Shown: one piece after another, positions 33,210-44,988 of the stretch
Numbering within the stretch: the first letter of the stretch is position 1
Layout of the letters: each line of letters opens with the position of its first letter
Assembly: GCA_963803755.1 (NCBI GenBank)
Contig: CAWDNP010000012.1
Location: 124,001-188,000, forward strand
DNA from: CAVUPF01 sp963803755
GTDB taxonomy: Bacteria > Actinomycetota > Thermoleophilia > Solirubrobacterales > 70-9
Length of the DNA: 64,000 nucleotides
Reading direction: 5' to 3'
The notes under the pieces: model-generated
Told to the model about the DNA's origin: nothing
The model's database searches: none
The model's input: only the letters and a program-made list of their open reading frames with translations
Position numbers and translations under genes: made by a program

Positions 33210-34664
33210 GTGTCCGCCACCGACACATTGACTGCCCCTGCAACGGCCGCGCCTGAGGGAACCCCCGTTGAGGGCTCCGACGGCCTGTTGCTCCAGGTCA
33301 ATGGCCACGTAATCCCCAACTATGCGGCGACGATGGTCTCCTTTGATGAGGGTGACGTCGTCAACGGCAAGGTGGTGCGAATCGACAAGGACGAGGTTCT
33401 GGTCGACATCGGCTACAAGTCGGAGGGGGTCATCCCCTCCGGCGAGCTCTCGATCCGCAAGTCCGTCGACCCCGCCGAAGAGGTCGAGTTGGGCGAAGAG
33501 ATCGACGCTCTCGTGCTCACCAAAGAGGACGCCGAGGGGCGGCTGATCCTCTCCAAGAAGCGCGCCCGCTTCGAGAAGGCGTGGCGCCGGATCGAGGCCG
33601 CCGCCGAGTCGGGCGAACCGGTCGAGGGCAGCGTGATCGAGGTGGTCAAGGGCGGTCTCATCCTCGATCTCGGGGTGCGCGGCTTCCTGCCGGCCTCCCT
33701 GGTCGACATCCGTCGCGTCCACAACCTCGACGAGTTCATGAGCCAGACGCTCGAGTGCAAGGTGATCGAGCTGAACCGCAGTCGCAACAACGTGGTGCTC
33801 TCGCGGCGCGCCGTCTTGGAGGAGGAGCGCAAGGAGGTCCGCGAGCAGATCCTCGGTCGCCTGGCTCCCGGCCAGGTGGTCGAAGGCAAGATCTCCAACA
33901 TCGTCGACTTCGGCGCCTTCGTCGACCTCGACGGGATCGACGGGCTGATCCACATCTCCGAGCTCTCCTGGAGCCATGTCAACCATCCCTCCGAGGTCGT
34001 CGCGATCGGTGACACGGTGCGGATCAAGGTGCTCGACATCGATCGCGATCGCCAGCGCATCTCGCTCGGCCTCAAGCAGACGCAGGAGGACCCGTGGCAG
34101 CGCGTGGTCAGCACCCACCGCCCCGGCGACGTCTTGGAGGGGGTCGTGACCAAGGTCGTCGCCTTCGGCGCCTTCGTCGAAATCCTGCCGGGAGTTGAGG
34201 GCCTGGTCCACATCTCCGAGCTCGCCGACCATCACGTCGAGAACCCCAGCGAGGTGGTCGAGCCGGGCACCACCCTCAACGTCAAGATCCTCGAGATCGA
34301 TGAGGAGCGCCGCCGCCTCTCCCTCAGCATCAAGCGAGTCGAGGACCAGAACATGCCGATGCAGGATCTGGGCGACCAGATCCAGGCGGCCGAGGCGGCG
34401 GATATCGAGGCAGAGGAGACTCCCGTCGACTCCGCCGAGGCAGACGACGAGGCGCCCGCCGACGCTGGTGAGGAAGTCACGGACCAAGCGGATCAAGGTG
34501 GCGATGGCGCAACGATCGCCCCCGGCGGCGAAGCCGAGGAGGCGGCGGTTGATGAGGCGCCGCCCTCATCTGGCTCCGATCATGATCTGGCGCCATCGGA
34601 GTCAGAGGAGGCCTCTACCGCCGACTCTGAGTCCTCCTCCTCTGAGGACCCCTCAGCCTCTTAG
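33210..34664 (+). CDS. rpsA: 30S ribosomal protein S1
   Basis: 484 residues with four S1 RNA-binding repeats (about residues 45-115, 130-200, 215-285 and 300-370), each with the G-x-V-x-x-I pattern and LSIR/LSWS/LADH strands. An acidic Ser/Glu/Asp-rich tail of about 100 residues follows, as in actinobacterial S1. S1 helps mRNA bind the 30S subunit. GTG 33210 is taken as start; TATTCG lies 5 nt before it. The long minus-frame ORF across this gene is a shadow. The stop TAG is shared with the coaE promoter. Confidence 0.95.
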   Translation: MSATDTLTAPATAAPEGTPVEGSDGLLLQVNGHVIPNYAATMVSFDEGDVVNGKVVRIDKDEVLVDIGYKSEGVIPSGELSIRKSVDPAEEVELGEEIDALVLTKEDAEGRLILSKKRARFEKAWRRIEAAAESGEPVEGSVIEVVKGGLILDLGVRGFLPASLVDIRRVHNLDEFMSQTLECKVIELNRSRNNVVLSRRAVLEEERKEVREQILGRLAPGQVVEGKISNIVDFGAFVDLDGIDGLIHISELSWSHVNHPSEVVAIGDTVRIKVLDIDRDRQRISLGLKQTQEDPWQRVVSTHRPGDVLEGVVTKVVAFGAFVEILPGVEGLVHISELADHHVENPSEVVEPGTTLNVKILEIDEERRRLSLSIKRVEDQNMPMQDLGDQIQAAEAADIEAEETPVDSAEADDEAPADAGEEVTDQADQGGDGATIAPGGEAEEAAVDEAPPSSGSDHDLAPSESEEASTADSESSSSEDPSAS

Positions 34665-34667
34665 CCT
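34662..34667 (+). promoter_or_regulatory. -10 hexamer TAGCCT whose TAG is the rpsA stop codon
   Basis: TAGCCT ends 7 nt before ATG 34675 of coaE. Confidence 0.55.
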
Positions 34668-34674
34668 CAGGCCG

Positions 34675-35253
34675 ATGTCGCTGACTATCGGCCTCACCGG
34701 CGGTATAGCGGCCGGGAAGTCCGAGGCGCTCGCGGCCTTTGGGCGGCTCGGCGCGGCAACGATCTCCAGCGACGCGGTAGTCCATGAGCTGCTTGACTCC
34801 GAGCCTCTGCTGAGCCGCCTCGTTAAGCGCTGGGGCCCCGAGGTGGCACCCGCGGGCAGGGTTGACCGCAACAGAATCGGCAAGATCGTCTTCGCCGATC
34901 CCAAGCAGCTCTCTTGGCTGGAGCAGCAGATCCATCCCCTGGTGGGCGAGCGGATCGGGGCCTGGCTGAGCTCGCTGCCCGCCGGCGCCGAGATCGCCGT
35001 CGTCGAGGTCCCGCTGCTGTTTGAGACAGCGATGGAGGGCGTCTTCGACACGACCATCGCCGTCATCGCCGCAGAGGATCTCCGCCGCGCCCGCGCCGAG
35101 GCGCGCGGCCACGCGCTGGTCGGCGAGCGCGAGGCCCGCCAGCTGTCGCAGGGGGAGAAGGCGACTCGCGCAGCTCACGTGATCGAAAACGACGGCACGG
35201 TCGAGGACCTGGAGCGCTCGCTGTCCGTCCTGATCGAGACCCTGAGGGAATGA
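34675..35253 (+). CDS. coaE: Dephospho-CoA kinase
   Basis: A 192-residue P-loop kinase for the last step of coenzyme A synthesis. Walker A is GLTGGIAAGKS, the substrate lid starts with TISSDAVVHELL, and EVPLLFETAMEGVFD and HVIENDG are the other family blocks. The start ATG 34675 fits both the family and the TAGCCT hexamer; longer upstream reading in the same frame lies inside rpsA and is not coding. rpsA-coaE-slt is a compact unit. Confidence 0.95.
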   Translation: MSLTIGLTGGIAAGKSEALAAFGRLGAATISSDAVVHELLDSEPLLSRLVKRWGPEVAPAGRVDRNRIGKIVFADPKQLSWLEQQIHPLVGERIGAWLSSLPAGAEIAVVEVPLLFETAMEGVFDTTIAVIAAEDLRRARAEARGHALVGEREARQLSQGEKATRAAHVIENDGTVEDLERSLSVLIETLRE

Positions 35254-35810
35254 GGAAGTGGGCGATCGGAGGTGCGGCCGTTGTCGTTGGCGTAGCGGCC
35301 GCCCTACTGCTCGGCGTGATCGGCGACGTCGACTACGCACTCCAGCAGCTCACCCTGCCCCTGCACCACGAGGACATCATCCGCCAGCAGTCACAGGAGA
35401 AGGGCGTCGACGCGGCGCTGATCGCCGCCGTCATCTACTCGGAGTCGCGCTTTCGCGAACAGACCTCGAACGCGGGTGCGCGGGGGCTGATGCAGATCAC
35501 GCCCGCTACGGCTAAGGAGATCGAGCGGCTCAGCGGCGGCACGACTTTTAAGCTGGAAGACCTCTCAGACCCTGAACTCAACATCCGCTACGGGACCTTT
35601 TACCTGCGCCAGCTGCTCGACCGCTACGGCGGCAACAAGGTCGCCGCCCTCGCCGCCTACAACGCCGGGCCGGGCAACGCCGACAAGTGGGGCGGGGCCT
35701 CGCTGACACTGGAAACCATCCCGCTGGCCGAGACCCGCGCCTACGTCGCCGAGGTGCTCGAAAAGCGCAAGGCCTACCGCGAAAAGTACGCGAAGGAGCT
35801 GGGGTACTGA
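35250..35810 (+). CDS. Membrane-anchored lytic transglycosylase
   Basis: A 186-residue SLT-domain protein. An N-terminal helix (about 6-24) is followed by the goose-lysozyme-like fold: AAVIYSESRF with catalytic Glu65, GARGLMQITPATA, NIRYGTFYLRQLL and AALAAYNAGPGN. It cleaves the glycan strands of peptidoglycan outside the membrane. The start overlaps the coaE stop by ATGA, and the stop overlaps the CTG start proposed for the MFS gene. Confidence 0.93.
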   Translation: MRKWAIGGAAVVVGVAAALLLGVIGDVDYALQQLTLPLHHEDIIRQQSQEKGVDAALIAAVIYSESRFREQTSNAGARGLMQITPATAKEIERLSGGTTFKLEDLSDPELNIRYGTFYLRQLLDRYGGNKVAALAAYNAGPGNADKWGGASLTLETIPLAETRAYVAEVLEKRKAYREKYAKELGY

Positions 35811-37177
35811 GCGCCGGGCCCCCCAGGCCGCGCGTTGCAGCCCTGGCCCTGGCGGTCGGCTTGGTGCTGGCCGACTCCTCGGTCGTCGTCCTAGCGCTGC
35901 CGCAGATCTACCGCGAGCTGGGCACCAGCGTCGCCGGCGTCACCTGGGTACTGGTCTCCTTCAACCTGGTGATGGCGCTTGCCGCAGTGCCCGCTGCCCT
36001 GGTGGCCCGCCGGGTCGGACCCGGCCGCGCGGCGGCGGTCGGGCTCGCCGTCTTCGCTGGAGCTGGGCTCGCCTGCGGCCTCTCCGATCAGCTCTCGACG
36101 CTGATCGTCGCCCGCTGCGTGCAGGCGCTTGGCGGCGCCGCCGCGGTGACCGCGGCGCTGGAGCTGCTCCCGGCCACAGTCGGGTCAGAGCGCCGCGCCG
36201 CCGTGGTCTGGGCGAGCGCCGGCGCCACCGGCGCCGCCCTGGGCCCGGCAGTCGGCGGCATCCTCACTCAGCTGGTCTCCTGGCAATCGATCTTCCTGTT
36301 CCAGGCGCCGGTAGCGATCGCCGCCGCGGCGCCGATCCTCGCCGTCGCCAGGCACGAGGCGGCGACCGGGGTCGAGTCGGAGCTGCGCAAGACGGGTCGC
36401 CCGCATCTGCTCGCCAACCTGGCGCTGGCGATGGTTTCGGCGGCGATTGCCGCGGCGCTCTTCCTCCTCGTCCTGCTGTTGATCGAAGGCTGGCGACTGA
36501 GCCCGATCGGCGCCGCGATAGTGGTCTCGGCCATGCCGCTCTCGGCCCTGGCCGGCAGCCGCATCGGCCCCTTGGTCCCAAGCGCCAGGGCGCGCGCTGC
36601 CGCCGGCGCGATCCTCGTCGCCGGCGGGCTGGCCGGGCTGGCGCTGCTGCCCAAGGCCGAGGTGGTGCTAACGCTGCCGCCTCAGGTCCTGGTCGGGGTG
36701 GGCCTCGCGCTGGTGCTCTCGGCCCTGACCGAGACCGCGCTCCGCGGGCGGGCGTCGCAGGCGATCCACGGCGGCTGGACGATTTCGGCCCGCCACGCTG
36801 GCGTCGTCATCGGCCTGCTGGCGCTGACGCCGATCTTCACCGCCGACATCGCCCAGCAGCGCCACGACGCGATCGAAGCCGGCACCGCGGTGGTCCTGGA
36901 CTCCAAAGTCGAACCGCTGCTGAAGATCCAGCTGGCCCAGCGTATAGCGGCACGCATGGAAGCGGAGCGGGGGAAGGTGCCGACGATCGGGTCCGCCTTC
37001 GAGCCGCTGCCGAGTGATCCCACCGAAAGGGCGGCGGTGCTCCAGCTCCGTGAAGAACTCCAGGGCCAACTCGACCGTGGCGCCACCCACGCCTTCAGCC
37101 CCTCCTTCCTGCTCGGCGCGCTGCTGGGACTGCTGGCCCTGCTCCCGATCGGCCTGGCGCGGAGGGAGGACCTTTGA
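35807..37177 (+). CDS. MFS exporter, DHA2-like, with large extracytoplasmic loop
   Basis: About 456 residues and 12-14 helices. The first helix contains LVLADSSVVVLALPQIYREL, the D-x-x-V-V-x-x-A-L-P motif C region of drug/proton antiporters, and RCVQALGGAA follows. A soluble segment of about 100 residues sits before the last helix (DSKVEPLLKIQ to LDRGATHAF). No ATG/GTG/TTG gives a complete first helix without running back into slt; CTG 35807 forms a CTGA overlap and is the best candidate. The partner gene 37174 overlaps its stop. Confidence 0.85.
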   Translation: MSAGPPRPRVAALALAVGLVLADSSVVVLALPQIYRELGTSVAGVTWVLVSFNLVMALAAVPAALVARRVGPGRAAAVGLAVFAGAGLACGLSDQLSTLIVARCVQALGGAAAVTAALELLPATVGSERRAAVVWASAGATGAALGPAVGGILTQLVSWQSIFLFQAPVAIAAAAPILAVARHEAATGVESELRKTGRPHLLANLALAMVSAAIAAALFLLVLLLIEGWRLSPIGAAIVVSAMPLSALAGSRIGPLVPSARARAAAGAILVAGGLAGLALLPKAEVVLTLPPQVLVGVGLALVLSALTETALRGRASQAIHGGWTISARHAGVVIGLLALTPIFTADIAQQRHDAIEAGTAVVLDSKVEPLLKIQLAQRIAARMEAERGKVPTIGSAFEPLPSDPTERAAVLQLREELQGQLDRGATHAFSPSFLLGALLGLLALLPIGLARREDL

Positions 37178-37698
37178 GCGACGTGCTGAGGGGGCGGCTG
37201 TTGGTCGGCGGCGCGACCCTCGCCGCGCTCGCGCTGGTCGGCGTATACCTTGCGGCGGGTGGCTCCTCCTACGTGCCGGAGAAGACCCAGAACCCATGCG
37301 AGCACCGGCCCTGGGGTCACCCGGAAGGGATCCAGGAGATCGCCGAGCAGTTCTCGCTCTCGGCGCTGGACGGTGCCGCCTGCAAGCTCGGGGTGACGCG
37401 GGAGGCGCTGGCGCGTGCGCTGGCGACGCCGCAGTCGCGCGCCAGCTTCAGCCGCCGCTACGGGATCGACGACGCGAAGCTGGCCGAAGCGATCCGCGCC
37501 GGCCTGTTGCGGGCGGTCGGAGATGCTGAAAGGGCGGGTGCCATTAGCCCCTTCATCGCCGCCCCGCTCCGTACGGCCGTCCAGGAAATCCCGCTCGGCG
37601 AGGCGATCAGGCTGATCCAAAACGCACGCTCCCTGCTCGACAACGTCCAGACCCTCCTCGGCCCAGCCGGCGGCCTTCTGCAGCAGTTTTTGCCCTGA
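37174..37698 (+). CDS. Membrane-anchored extracytoplasmic protein linked to the MFS exporter
   Basis: 174 residues. It starts with TTG in a TTGA overlap with the MFS stop, behind GGAGGGAGGA. One helix (about 9-28) anchors a small helical domain with two cysteines (NPCEH, GAACKLGV) that could form a disulfide; the rest (ALARALATPQSRASFSRRYG) is helical. I do not recognise a family. Strict coupling suggests it works with the exporter, perhaps contacting its extracytoplasmic loop; that is inference. Confidence 0.65.
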   Translation: MSDVLRGRLLVGGATLAALALVGVYLAAGGSSYVPEKTQNPCEHRPWGHPEGIQEIAEQFSLSALDGAACKLGVTREALARALATPQSRASFSRRYGIDDAKLAEAIRAGLLRAVGDAERAGAISPFIAAPLRTAVQEIPLGEAIRLIQNARSLLDNVQTLLGPAGGLLQQFLP

Positions 37699-37713
37699 GC
37701 CGAGCGCGAGCGC

Positions 37714-37968
37714 CTACCGCGCCGCCTCGATCTTGAAGTGGCCCGGGCGGGGGAGCCAGCGGATGCCGGTGCAGAGCTCGGCGGGCGTGGTGTCGAGGGC
37801 GCCGGCGAGCTTGACGATCGTGCCAAGGCGCGGCTCGCGCCCGCCCCGCTCGAGCAGGGAGATCTCGGTTCGGTGCAGCTCGCAGCGGAAGCCGAGCTCC
37901 TCCTGCGAGATGCCCTGCTTGCGGCGTGCCTGGCGTAGGTTGGCGGCAAAGCGCTCGCGCGGCTCCAC
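37714..37968 (-). CDS. Small XRE-family DNA-binding protein
   Basis: 84 residues that are nearly all a Cro/CI-type helix-turn-helix (FAANLRQARRKQGISQEELG, then HRTEISLLERGGREP, then IVKLAGALD). A short tail (GIRWLPRPGHFKIE) follows. It starts with GTG at 37968. It may regulate itself or neighbours, but no operator is evident. The 60 nt upstream hold no recognisable gene. Confidence 0.82.
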   Translation of the reverse strand: MEPRERFAANLRQARRKQGISQEELGFRCELHRTEISLLERGGREPRLGTIVKLAGALDTTPAELCTGIRWLPRPGHFKIEAAR

Positions 37969-38029
37969 GCAGCTGATCTTCGGCGTCTGAAGACGAAAGC
38001 TCTACAGACAAAACATTTCTCACGACAGA

Positions 38030-38398
38030 TCAGTCGCGCGTCGCGCGCCAGACCCAGAGCATCGCCAGCGGCTGCAGTGGCAGCCGCGCCCACAACGCCC
38101 AGTGGGGGATGCGCCTCAGGTCGAGCCCCCGGACCTGCTCGGGGTTAAGCGCCATCTGGACGTTTGCGGGGAAGACGGCTGTCAGCAGGCCGAGCAGCCA
38201 CCAGCGGGCGAAGCGGCGACTGCCGCGGGGCAGAACCGCCGCGCCGCCGGCGATCTCGGCGACGCCGCTGATGATTACCGCCTCGCGGCGGAGCCCCAAC
38301 CAGGGCGGCACGATCGATTCGTAGCTGCGCGGGATGACGAAGTGCATCGCTCCCGCGAAGGCGAAGAAGCCGGCCAGGAGTCGCTGGGAGCGGGTCAT
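38030..38398 (-). CDS. DoxX-like small membrane protein
   Basis: About 122 residues with four helices. The segment SQRLLAGFFAFAGAMHFVIPRSYESIVP is characteristic of the DoxX/DoxD-like family, followed by REAVIISGVAEIAGGAAVL and NVQMALNPEQ. The physiological role of these proteins is unclear; some take part in thiol or sulfur redox complexes. ATG 38398 is preferred; an upstream in-frame ATG at 38458 would overlap the uvrB promoter. It is divergent from uvrB. Confidence 0.78.
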   Translation of the reverse strand: MTRSQRLLAGFFAFAGAMHFVIPRSYESIVPPWLGLRREAVIISGVAEIAGGAAVLPRGSRRFARWWLLGLLTAVFPANVQMALNPEQVRGLDLRRIPHWALWARLPLQPLAMLWVWRATRD

Positions 38399-38425
38399 CG
38401 GCCATGCAGTCTTCCATGCTCCCGC

Positions 38426-38431
38426 TATCTT
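38426..38431 (+). promoter_or_regulatory. -10 hexamer TATCTT for leaderless uvrB
   Basis: TATCTT ends 7 nt before GTG 38439. No LexA-like palindrome is apparent in the short upstream region. Confidence 0.5.
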
Positions 38432-38438
38432 CAGCTTG

Positions 38439-40436
38439 GTGCCCGAGTTCAAGCTCAACCCCGCCTACACGCCGACCGCCGACCAGCCGCAGGCGATCGC
38501 CGGGTTGGCGGCGGGGCTGGGGGTCGGGGAGCGCTTCCAGACGCTGCTGGGGGCGACCGGGACCGGCAAGACCTTCACGATGGCCGGGACGATTGCCGCA
38601 GTCCAGCGGCCCTCGCTGGTGATCGCCCACAACAAGACCCTTGCCGCGCAGCTCTGCAACGAGTTCCGCGAGTTCTTCCCCGAGAACGCGGTCGAGTACT
38701 TCGTCTCCTACTACGACTACTACCAGCCGGAGGCCTATGTCCCGGCACAGGACCTCTACATCGAGAAGGACTCCTCGATCAACGACGAGATCGACCGCCT
38801 CCGCCACGCCGCCACCGCGGCGCTGTTCGCCCGCCGCGACGTGATCATCGTCGCCTCGGTCTCCTGCATCTACGGGATCGGCTCGCCCCAGGTCTACAAC
38901 GAAAAAATGCAGTTGTTCAAGGTCGGCGAGGAGATCGACCGCGACGAGGTGCTGCGCAAGCTGGTGAAGATGCAGTACCAGCGCAACGACTCGGTTCTGG
39001 GGCGTGGCAGCTTCAGGGCACGGGGCGAGGTGCTGGAGATCATGCCCTCCTACGCGGAGTCCGCCTACCGGATCGCCCTCTTCGGCGAGGAAATTGAAGG
39101 AATCCAGCACTTCGACCCGCTCACCGGCGAGGTGCTTGACACGATCGATCACGTCTCGGTCTGGCCCGCCTCCCACTACGTGACCCGCGATGAGACGCTG
39201 GAGCGTGCGGTCGAGGAGATCCGCGCCGAACTGAACACCCGCACCGCCGAACTGGAGGCGGAGGGCAAGCAGCTTGAGGCGCACCGTCTGCGCCAGCGCA
39301 CCGCCTACGACATCGAGATGCTGAAGGAGCTCGGCTTCACCTCGGGGATCGAGAACTACTCACGGATCCTCGATGGCCGGCCCGAGGGCAGCCCGCCGCA
39401 CACGCTGATCGACTACTTCCCCGACGACTTTGTTGTCTTCGTCGATGAGTCCCACCAGACGATCCCCCAGATCGGCGGCATGTACGAGGGCGACCGCTCG
39501 CGCAAGCAGACGCTCATTGACTATGGCTTCCGGCTGCCGTCAGCAATCGACAACCGGCCACTCAAGTTCGAGGAGTTCCTAGAGCGGGTCGACCAGCTTG
39601 TGATGGTCTCAGCGACGCCGGGGCCCTTCGAGCGGACCGAGTCGACGCGGATCGTCGAGCAGATCGTTCGCCCGACCGGGATCATCGACCCCGCGATCGA
39701 GGTGCGCGAGACTCGCAACCAGATCGATGACCTGATGAACGAGATCAAGGCCCGGGCCGAGGCCGGCGACCGGGTGTTGGTTACGACCCTTACCAAGAAG
39801 ATGGCCGAGGATCTGACCGCCTACCTGCTCGAGTACGGGATCAAGGTTCGCTACCTGCACTCGGAGGTCGACACACTGGAGCGGATCCAAATCGTCCGCG
39901 ATCTGCGACTCGGTGAGTACGACGTGCTGGTCGGGGTCAACCTCCTGCGCGAGGGGCTCGACCTGCCCGAGGTCTCGCTGGTCGCGATCCTCGATGCCGA
40001 CAAGGAGGGCTTCCTGCGCGGCGAGACCAGCCTGGTGCAGACGATCGGACGTGCCGCCCGCAACATCAACGGGCGGGTGCTGATGTACGCCGACCGCGAG
40101 ACCGACTCGATGCGCGCGGCGATACGCGAGACCGACCGACGCCGCGCGATCCAGCTTGCCTACAACACCGAGCACGGGATCACCCCGGAGACTGTCCGCA
40201 AGGGGATCTCCGAGATGGCCGAGTTTCTGGCGATGGAGGACCGGGCGCCGCGCAGGCGTCGCCGCAGGCGCAGTGAGGACTTCGTCGACCCCGCTGCGCT
40301 GGAGCGCACTATCGTCGCCCTCGAGGAGGAGATGCTTGCCGCCGCAGACGACCTCCGCTTCGAGGAGGCGGCCCGCATCCGCGATGAGCTGAAGGAGCTG
40401 CGCCGCGACCTCGACGGGATGCGCGCGGGCGCCTGA
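38439..40436 (+). CDS. uvrB: Excinuclease ABC subunit B
   Basis: 665 residues. It verifies DNA damage in nucleotide excision repair. Walker A is LLGATGTGKTFTMA, the beta-hairpin region is YYDYYQPEAYVPAQDLYIEKD, VFVDESHQT is motif II and TIGRAARN motif VI. A UVR motif that binds UvrC lies at the C-terminus (AADDLRFEEAARIRDELKEL). The start GTG 38439 gives VPEFKLNPAYTPTADQ, matching the family. uvrA follows 45 nt downstream with its own promoter. Confidence 0.97.
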   Translation: MPEFKLNPAYTPTADQPQAIAGLAAGLGVGERFQTLLGATGTGKTFTMAGTIAAVQRPSLVIAHNKTLAAQLCNEFREFFPENAVEYFVSYYDYYQPEAYVPAQDLYIEKDSSINDEIDRLRHAATAALFARRDVIIVASVSCIYGIGSPQVYNEKMQLFKVGEEIDRDEVLRKLVKMQYQRNDSVLGRGSFRARGEVLEIMPSYAESAYRIALFGEEIEGIQHFDPLTGEVLDTIDHVSVWPASHYVTRDETLERAVEEIRAELNTRTAELEAEGKQLEAHRLRQRTAYDIEMLKELGFTSGIENYSRILDGRPEGSPPHTLIDYFPDDFVVFVDESHQTIPQIGGMYEGDRSRKQTLIDYGFRLPSAIDNRPLKFEEFLERVDQLVMVSATPGPFERTESTRIVEQIVRPTGIIDPAIEVRETRNQIDDLMNEIKARAEAGDRVLVTTLTKKMAEDLTAYLLEYGIKVRYLHSEVDTLERIQIVRDLRLGEYDVLVGVNLLREGLDLPEVSLVAILDADKEGFLRGETSLVQTIGRAARNINGRVLMYADRETDSMRAAIRETDRRRAIQLAYNTEHGITPETVRKGISEMAEFLAMEDRAPRRRRRRRSEDFVDPAALERTIVALEEEMLAAADDLRFEEAARIRDELKELRRDLDGMRAGA

Positions 40437-40467
40437 GCCACTCCAAGGGAACAACCGTTCGCCTGCG

Positions 40468-40473
40468 TAGAAT
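40468..40473 (+). promoter_or_regulatory. -10 hexamer TAGAAT for leaderless uvrA
   Basis: TAGAAT ends 8 nt before GTG 40482; no Shine-Dalgarno. Confidence 0.6.
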
Positions 40474-40481
40474 CGGGTGCA

Positions 40482-43356
<2,875 letters not shown>

Positions 43357-43360
<4 letters not shown>

Positions 43361-44328
43361 CGGGCGAAGAGAAGCGAAGCGCCGATCGCCCCGCCGAGGT
43401 CGCCCAGTAAGGCGACCCGAACCGCCGGAGGCCGCTCGTCGACGAAGAGGTGTTTACCCATCTCTTTGGTCAGCGGCTCCATATAGCGCTCGCCGAAACG
43501 GACGCCGAGCCCTCCGCCGACTATCACGGCTTCGGGGTCGAGCAGATTGACCGCCGAAGCGATACCGGTGCCCAGGGCCTCGATCGCGCGGTCGATCAGA
43601 TTCTCAGCAAGGTGGTCTCCGTGGTCGAGGGCGCGCTCCCAGATACCGCTGGTCAGCCGGTCGCGGTCATGTTTTCGCATCAGCTTGAAGAGGTCGGTCT
43701 TGACGCCCTCCTCGTGCTGGCGCCTTGCCTCGACCTCCATCGCCGCCCGTCCGGCGTAGGCCTCCAGGCAGCCCTTGCGCCCGCAGGGGCACTTGGCACC
43801 ACCGCGCTTGACGACCATGTGGCCGATCTCACCGGCGGCACCCCGGCCCAGCCACGGCTTGCTGCCGAGCACGAGTCCGCCGCCGACTCCGGTGCCCCAG
43901 AAGACGCCGATCAGGCTCTGAAACTCCCTACCGGCGCCGAGGTGGAACTCGGCCTCGGTAGCGACCTGGACGTCGTTGCCGACCCGCACGTCGGCGCCGA
44001 GGTCTTTCTTCAGGACTTCGGCGAGCGGGAAGCTGCCGTCCCAGCCGGGCAGGTTGCGGGCGCCGGAGACGACGCCGCTCGCCTCGTCGACGTCGCCGGG
44101 CGAGCCGACGCCGACGCCGTCCAGTGCGCTCGTTTCGACTCCGGCTTCCCTGGCCGCCTCTCCCAGCGCGGCGACCATCGTGTCCGCCACGTCCTGCGGC
44201 CCGCCGCTGGTCGGCGTCGGCCGGCGTGACTCGCCCAGGACCTTGCCGCCGCTGTCGACGATCGCAGTCTGGATCTTCGTCCCCCCCAGGTCGATGCCCC
44301 CACGCATCTTGTCTTTGGTCGGACTCAC
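43357..44328 (-). CDS. ROK-family sugar kinase (glucokinase-like)
   Basis: 323 residues. The ATP-binding phosphate loop is GIDLGGTKIQTAIV, the sugar site includes NLPGWDG and NDVQVATEAE, the zinc motif is CPCGRKGCLEAYAG and the adenosine motif is AVIVGGGLGV. There is no helix-turn-helix, so it is an enzyme rather than a ROK repressor. Glucose is the likely substrate. GTG 44328 follows AGGAGGG, and a minus-strand TAGGGT (44361-44366) gives a normal leader. Confidence 0.92.
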
Positions 44329-44360
44329 GCTCGATTCCCTCCTGGCCGGATTGCGAGCCG

Positions 44361-44366
44361 ACCCTA
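44361..44366 (-). promoter_or_regulatory. -10 hexamer TAGGGT for the ROK kinase gene
   Basis: On the minus strand TAGGGT lies about 32 nt before GTG 44328, with an AGGAGGG ribosome site in between: a conventional leadered transcript. Confidence 0.4.
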
Positions 44367-44394
44367 CTGCGGGAGGCTTTGGAAAGCTAGGCGC

Positions 44395-44982
44395 ATGTCC
44401 GAGCTAGGAGGCTGGAGGCTGTGGTGGGCGAAGCGCCGCTGGTATGAGCGTAACCGACGCCGTCTACGCCGCTGGCGAATCGCCCGCCACGCCGCCCGCG
44501 GCGGTTTCTTCATCCGACTGCCGGTCGAGGGCGAGGTGCTGGAGGCGCTTGAAGAGGGACGGCTGCAGATCGGCAATGGCACCCTGCTTGAGCCCGGTTG
44601 CTGGCTCACTCTGGGACCCCAAGCGAGGATCGAGATCGGAGCGGGCTGCTTCCTCAACCGCAACACGATGCTCGCCGCCTATGAGCGGATCGCGATCGGT
44701 GACCACACGATGTTTGGCAATGGCTGCTTCATCGGCGACGCCGAACACCGCTACTCCGATCCTGACACGCCGATCACCTGGCAGGGCTTTACTTCGAAGG
44801 GCCCGGTCGAGATCGGAGCCAACTGCTGGTTCGGGGTCAACTGCGTTATCACCAGCGGCGTCACCATCGGCGATCGTTGCGTAATAGGCGCCAACTCCGT
44901 CGTCACGACCTCTCTTCCCCCAGGCGTGGTGGCAGCTGGCGCCCCCGCGAAGGTGATCAGACAGATCGAGCGGAGTGAGTGA
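44395..44982 (+). CDS. Hexapeptide-repeat acyltransferase
   Basis: 195 residues. A basic N-terminal helix (RRWYERNRRRLRRWRIARHAA) precedes a left-handed beta-helix built from hexapeptide turns (IGNGTLLEPGCWLTLGPQ, IEIGAGCFLNRNTML, IGDHTMFGNGCFIGD, IGANCWFGVNCVITSGVTIG). The PPGVVAAGAPAKVIR end is typical of maltose/galactoside acetyltransferase-like enzymes of sugar or envelope metabolism. The acceptor is unknown. It converges with panB. Confidence 0.87.
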   Translation: MSELGGWRLWWAKRRWYERNRRRLRRWRIARHAARGGFFIRLPVEGEVLEALEEGRLQIGNGTLLEPGCWLTLGPQARIEIGAGCFLNRNTMLAAYERIAIGDHTMFGNGCFIGDAEHRYSDPDTPITWQGFTSKGPVEIGANCWFGVNCVITSGVTIGDRCVIGANSVVTTSLPPGVVAAGAPAKVIRQIERSE

Positions 44983-44988
44983 GCGCGC

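Noticed and set aside
33198..34496. A 432-codon minus-strand frame over rpsA
   Set aside because: It is a mirror frame caused by high G+C codon bias opposite a confident S1 gene; no motif, start context or family.
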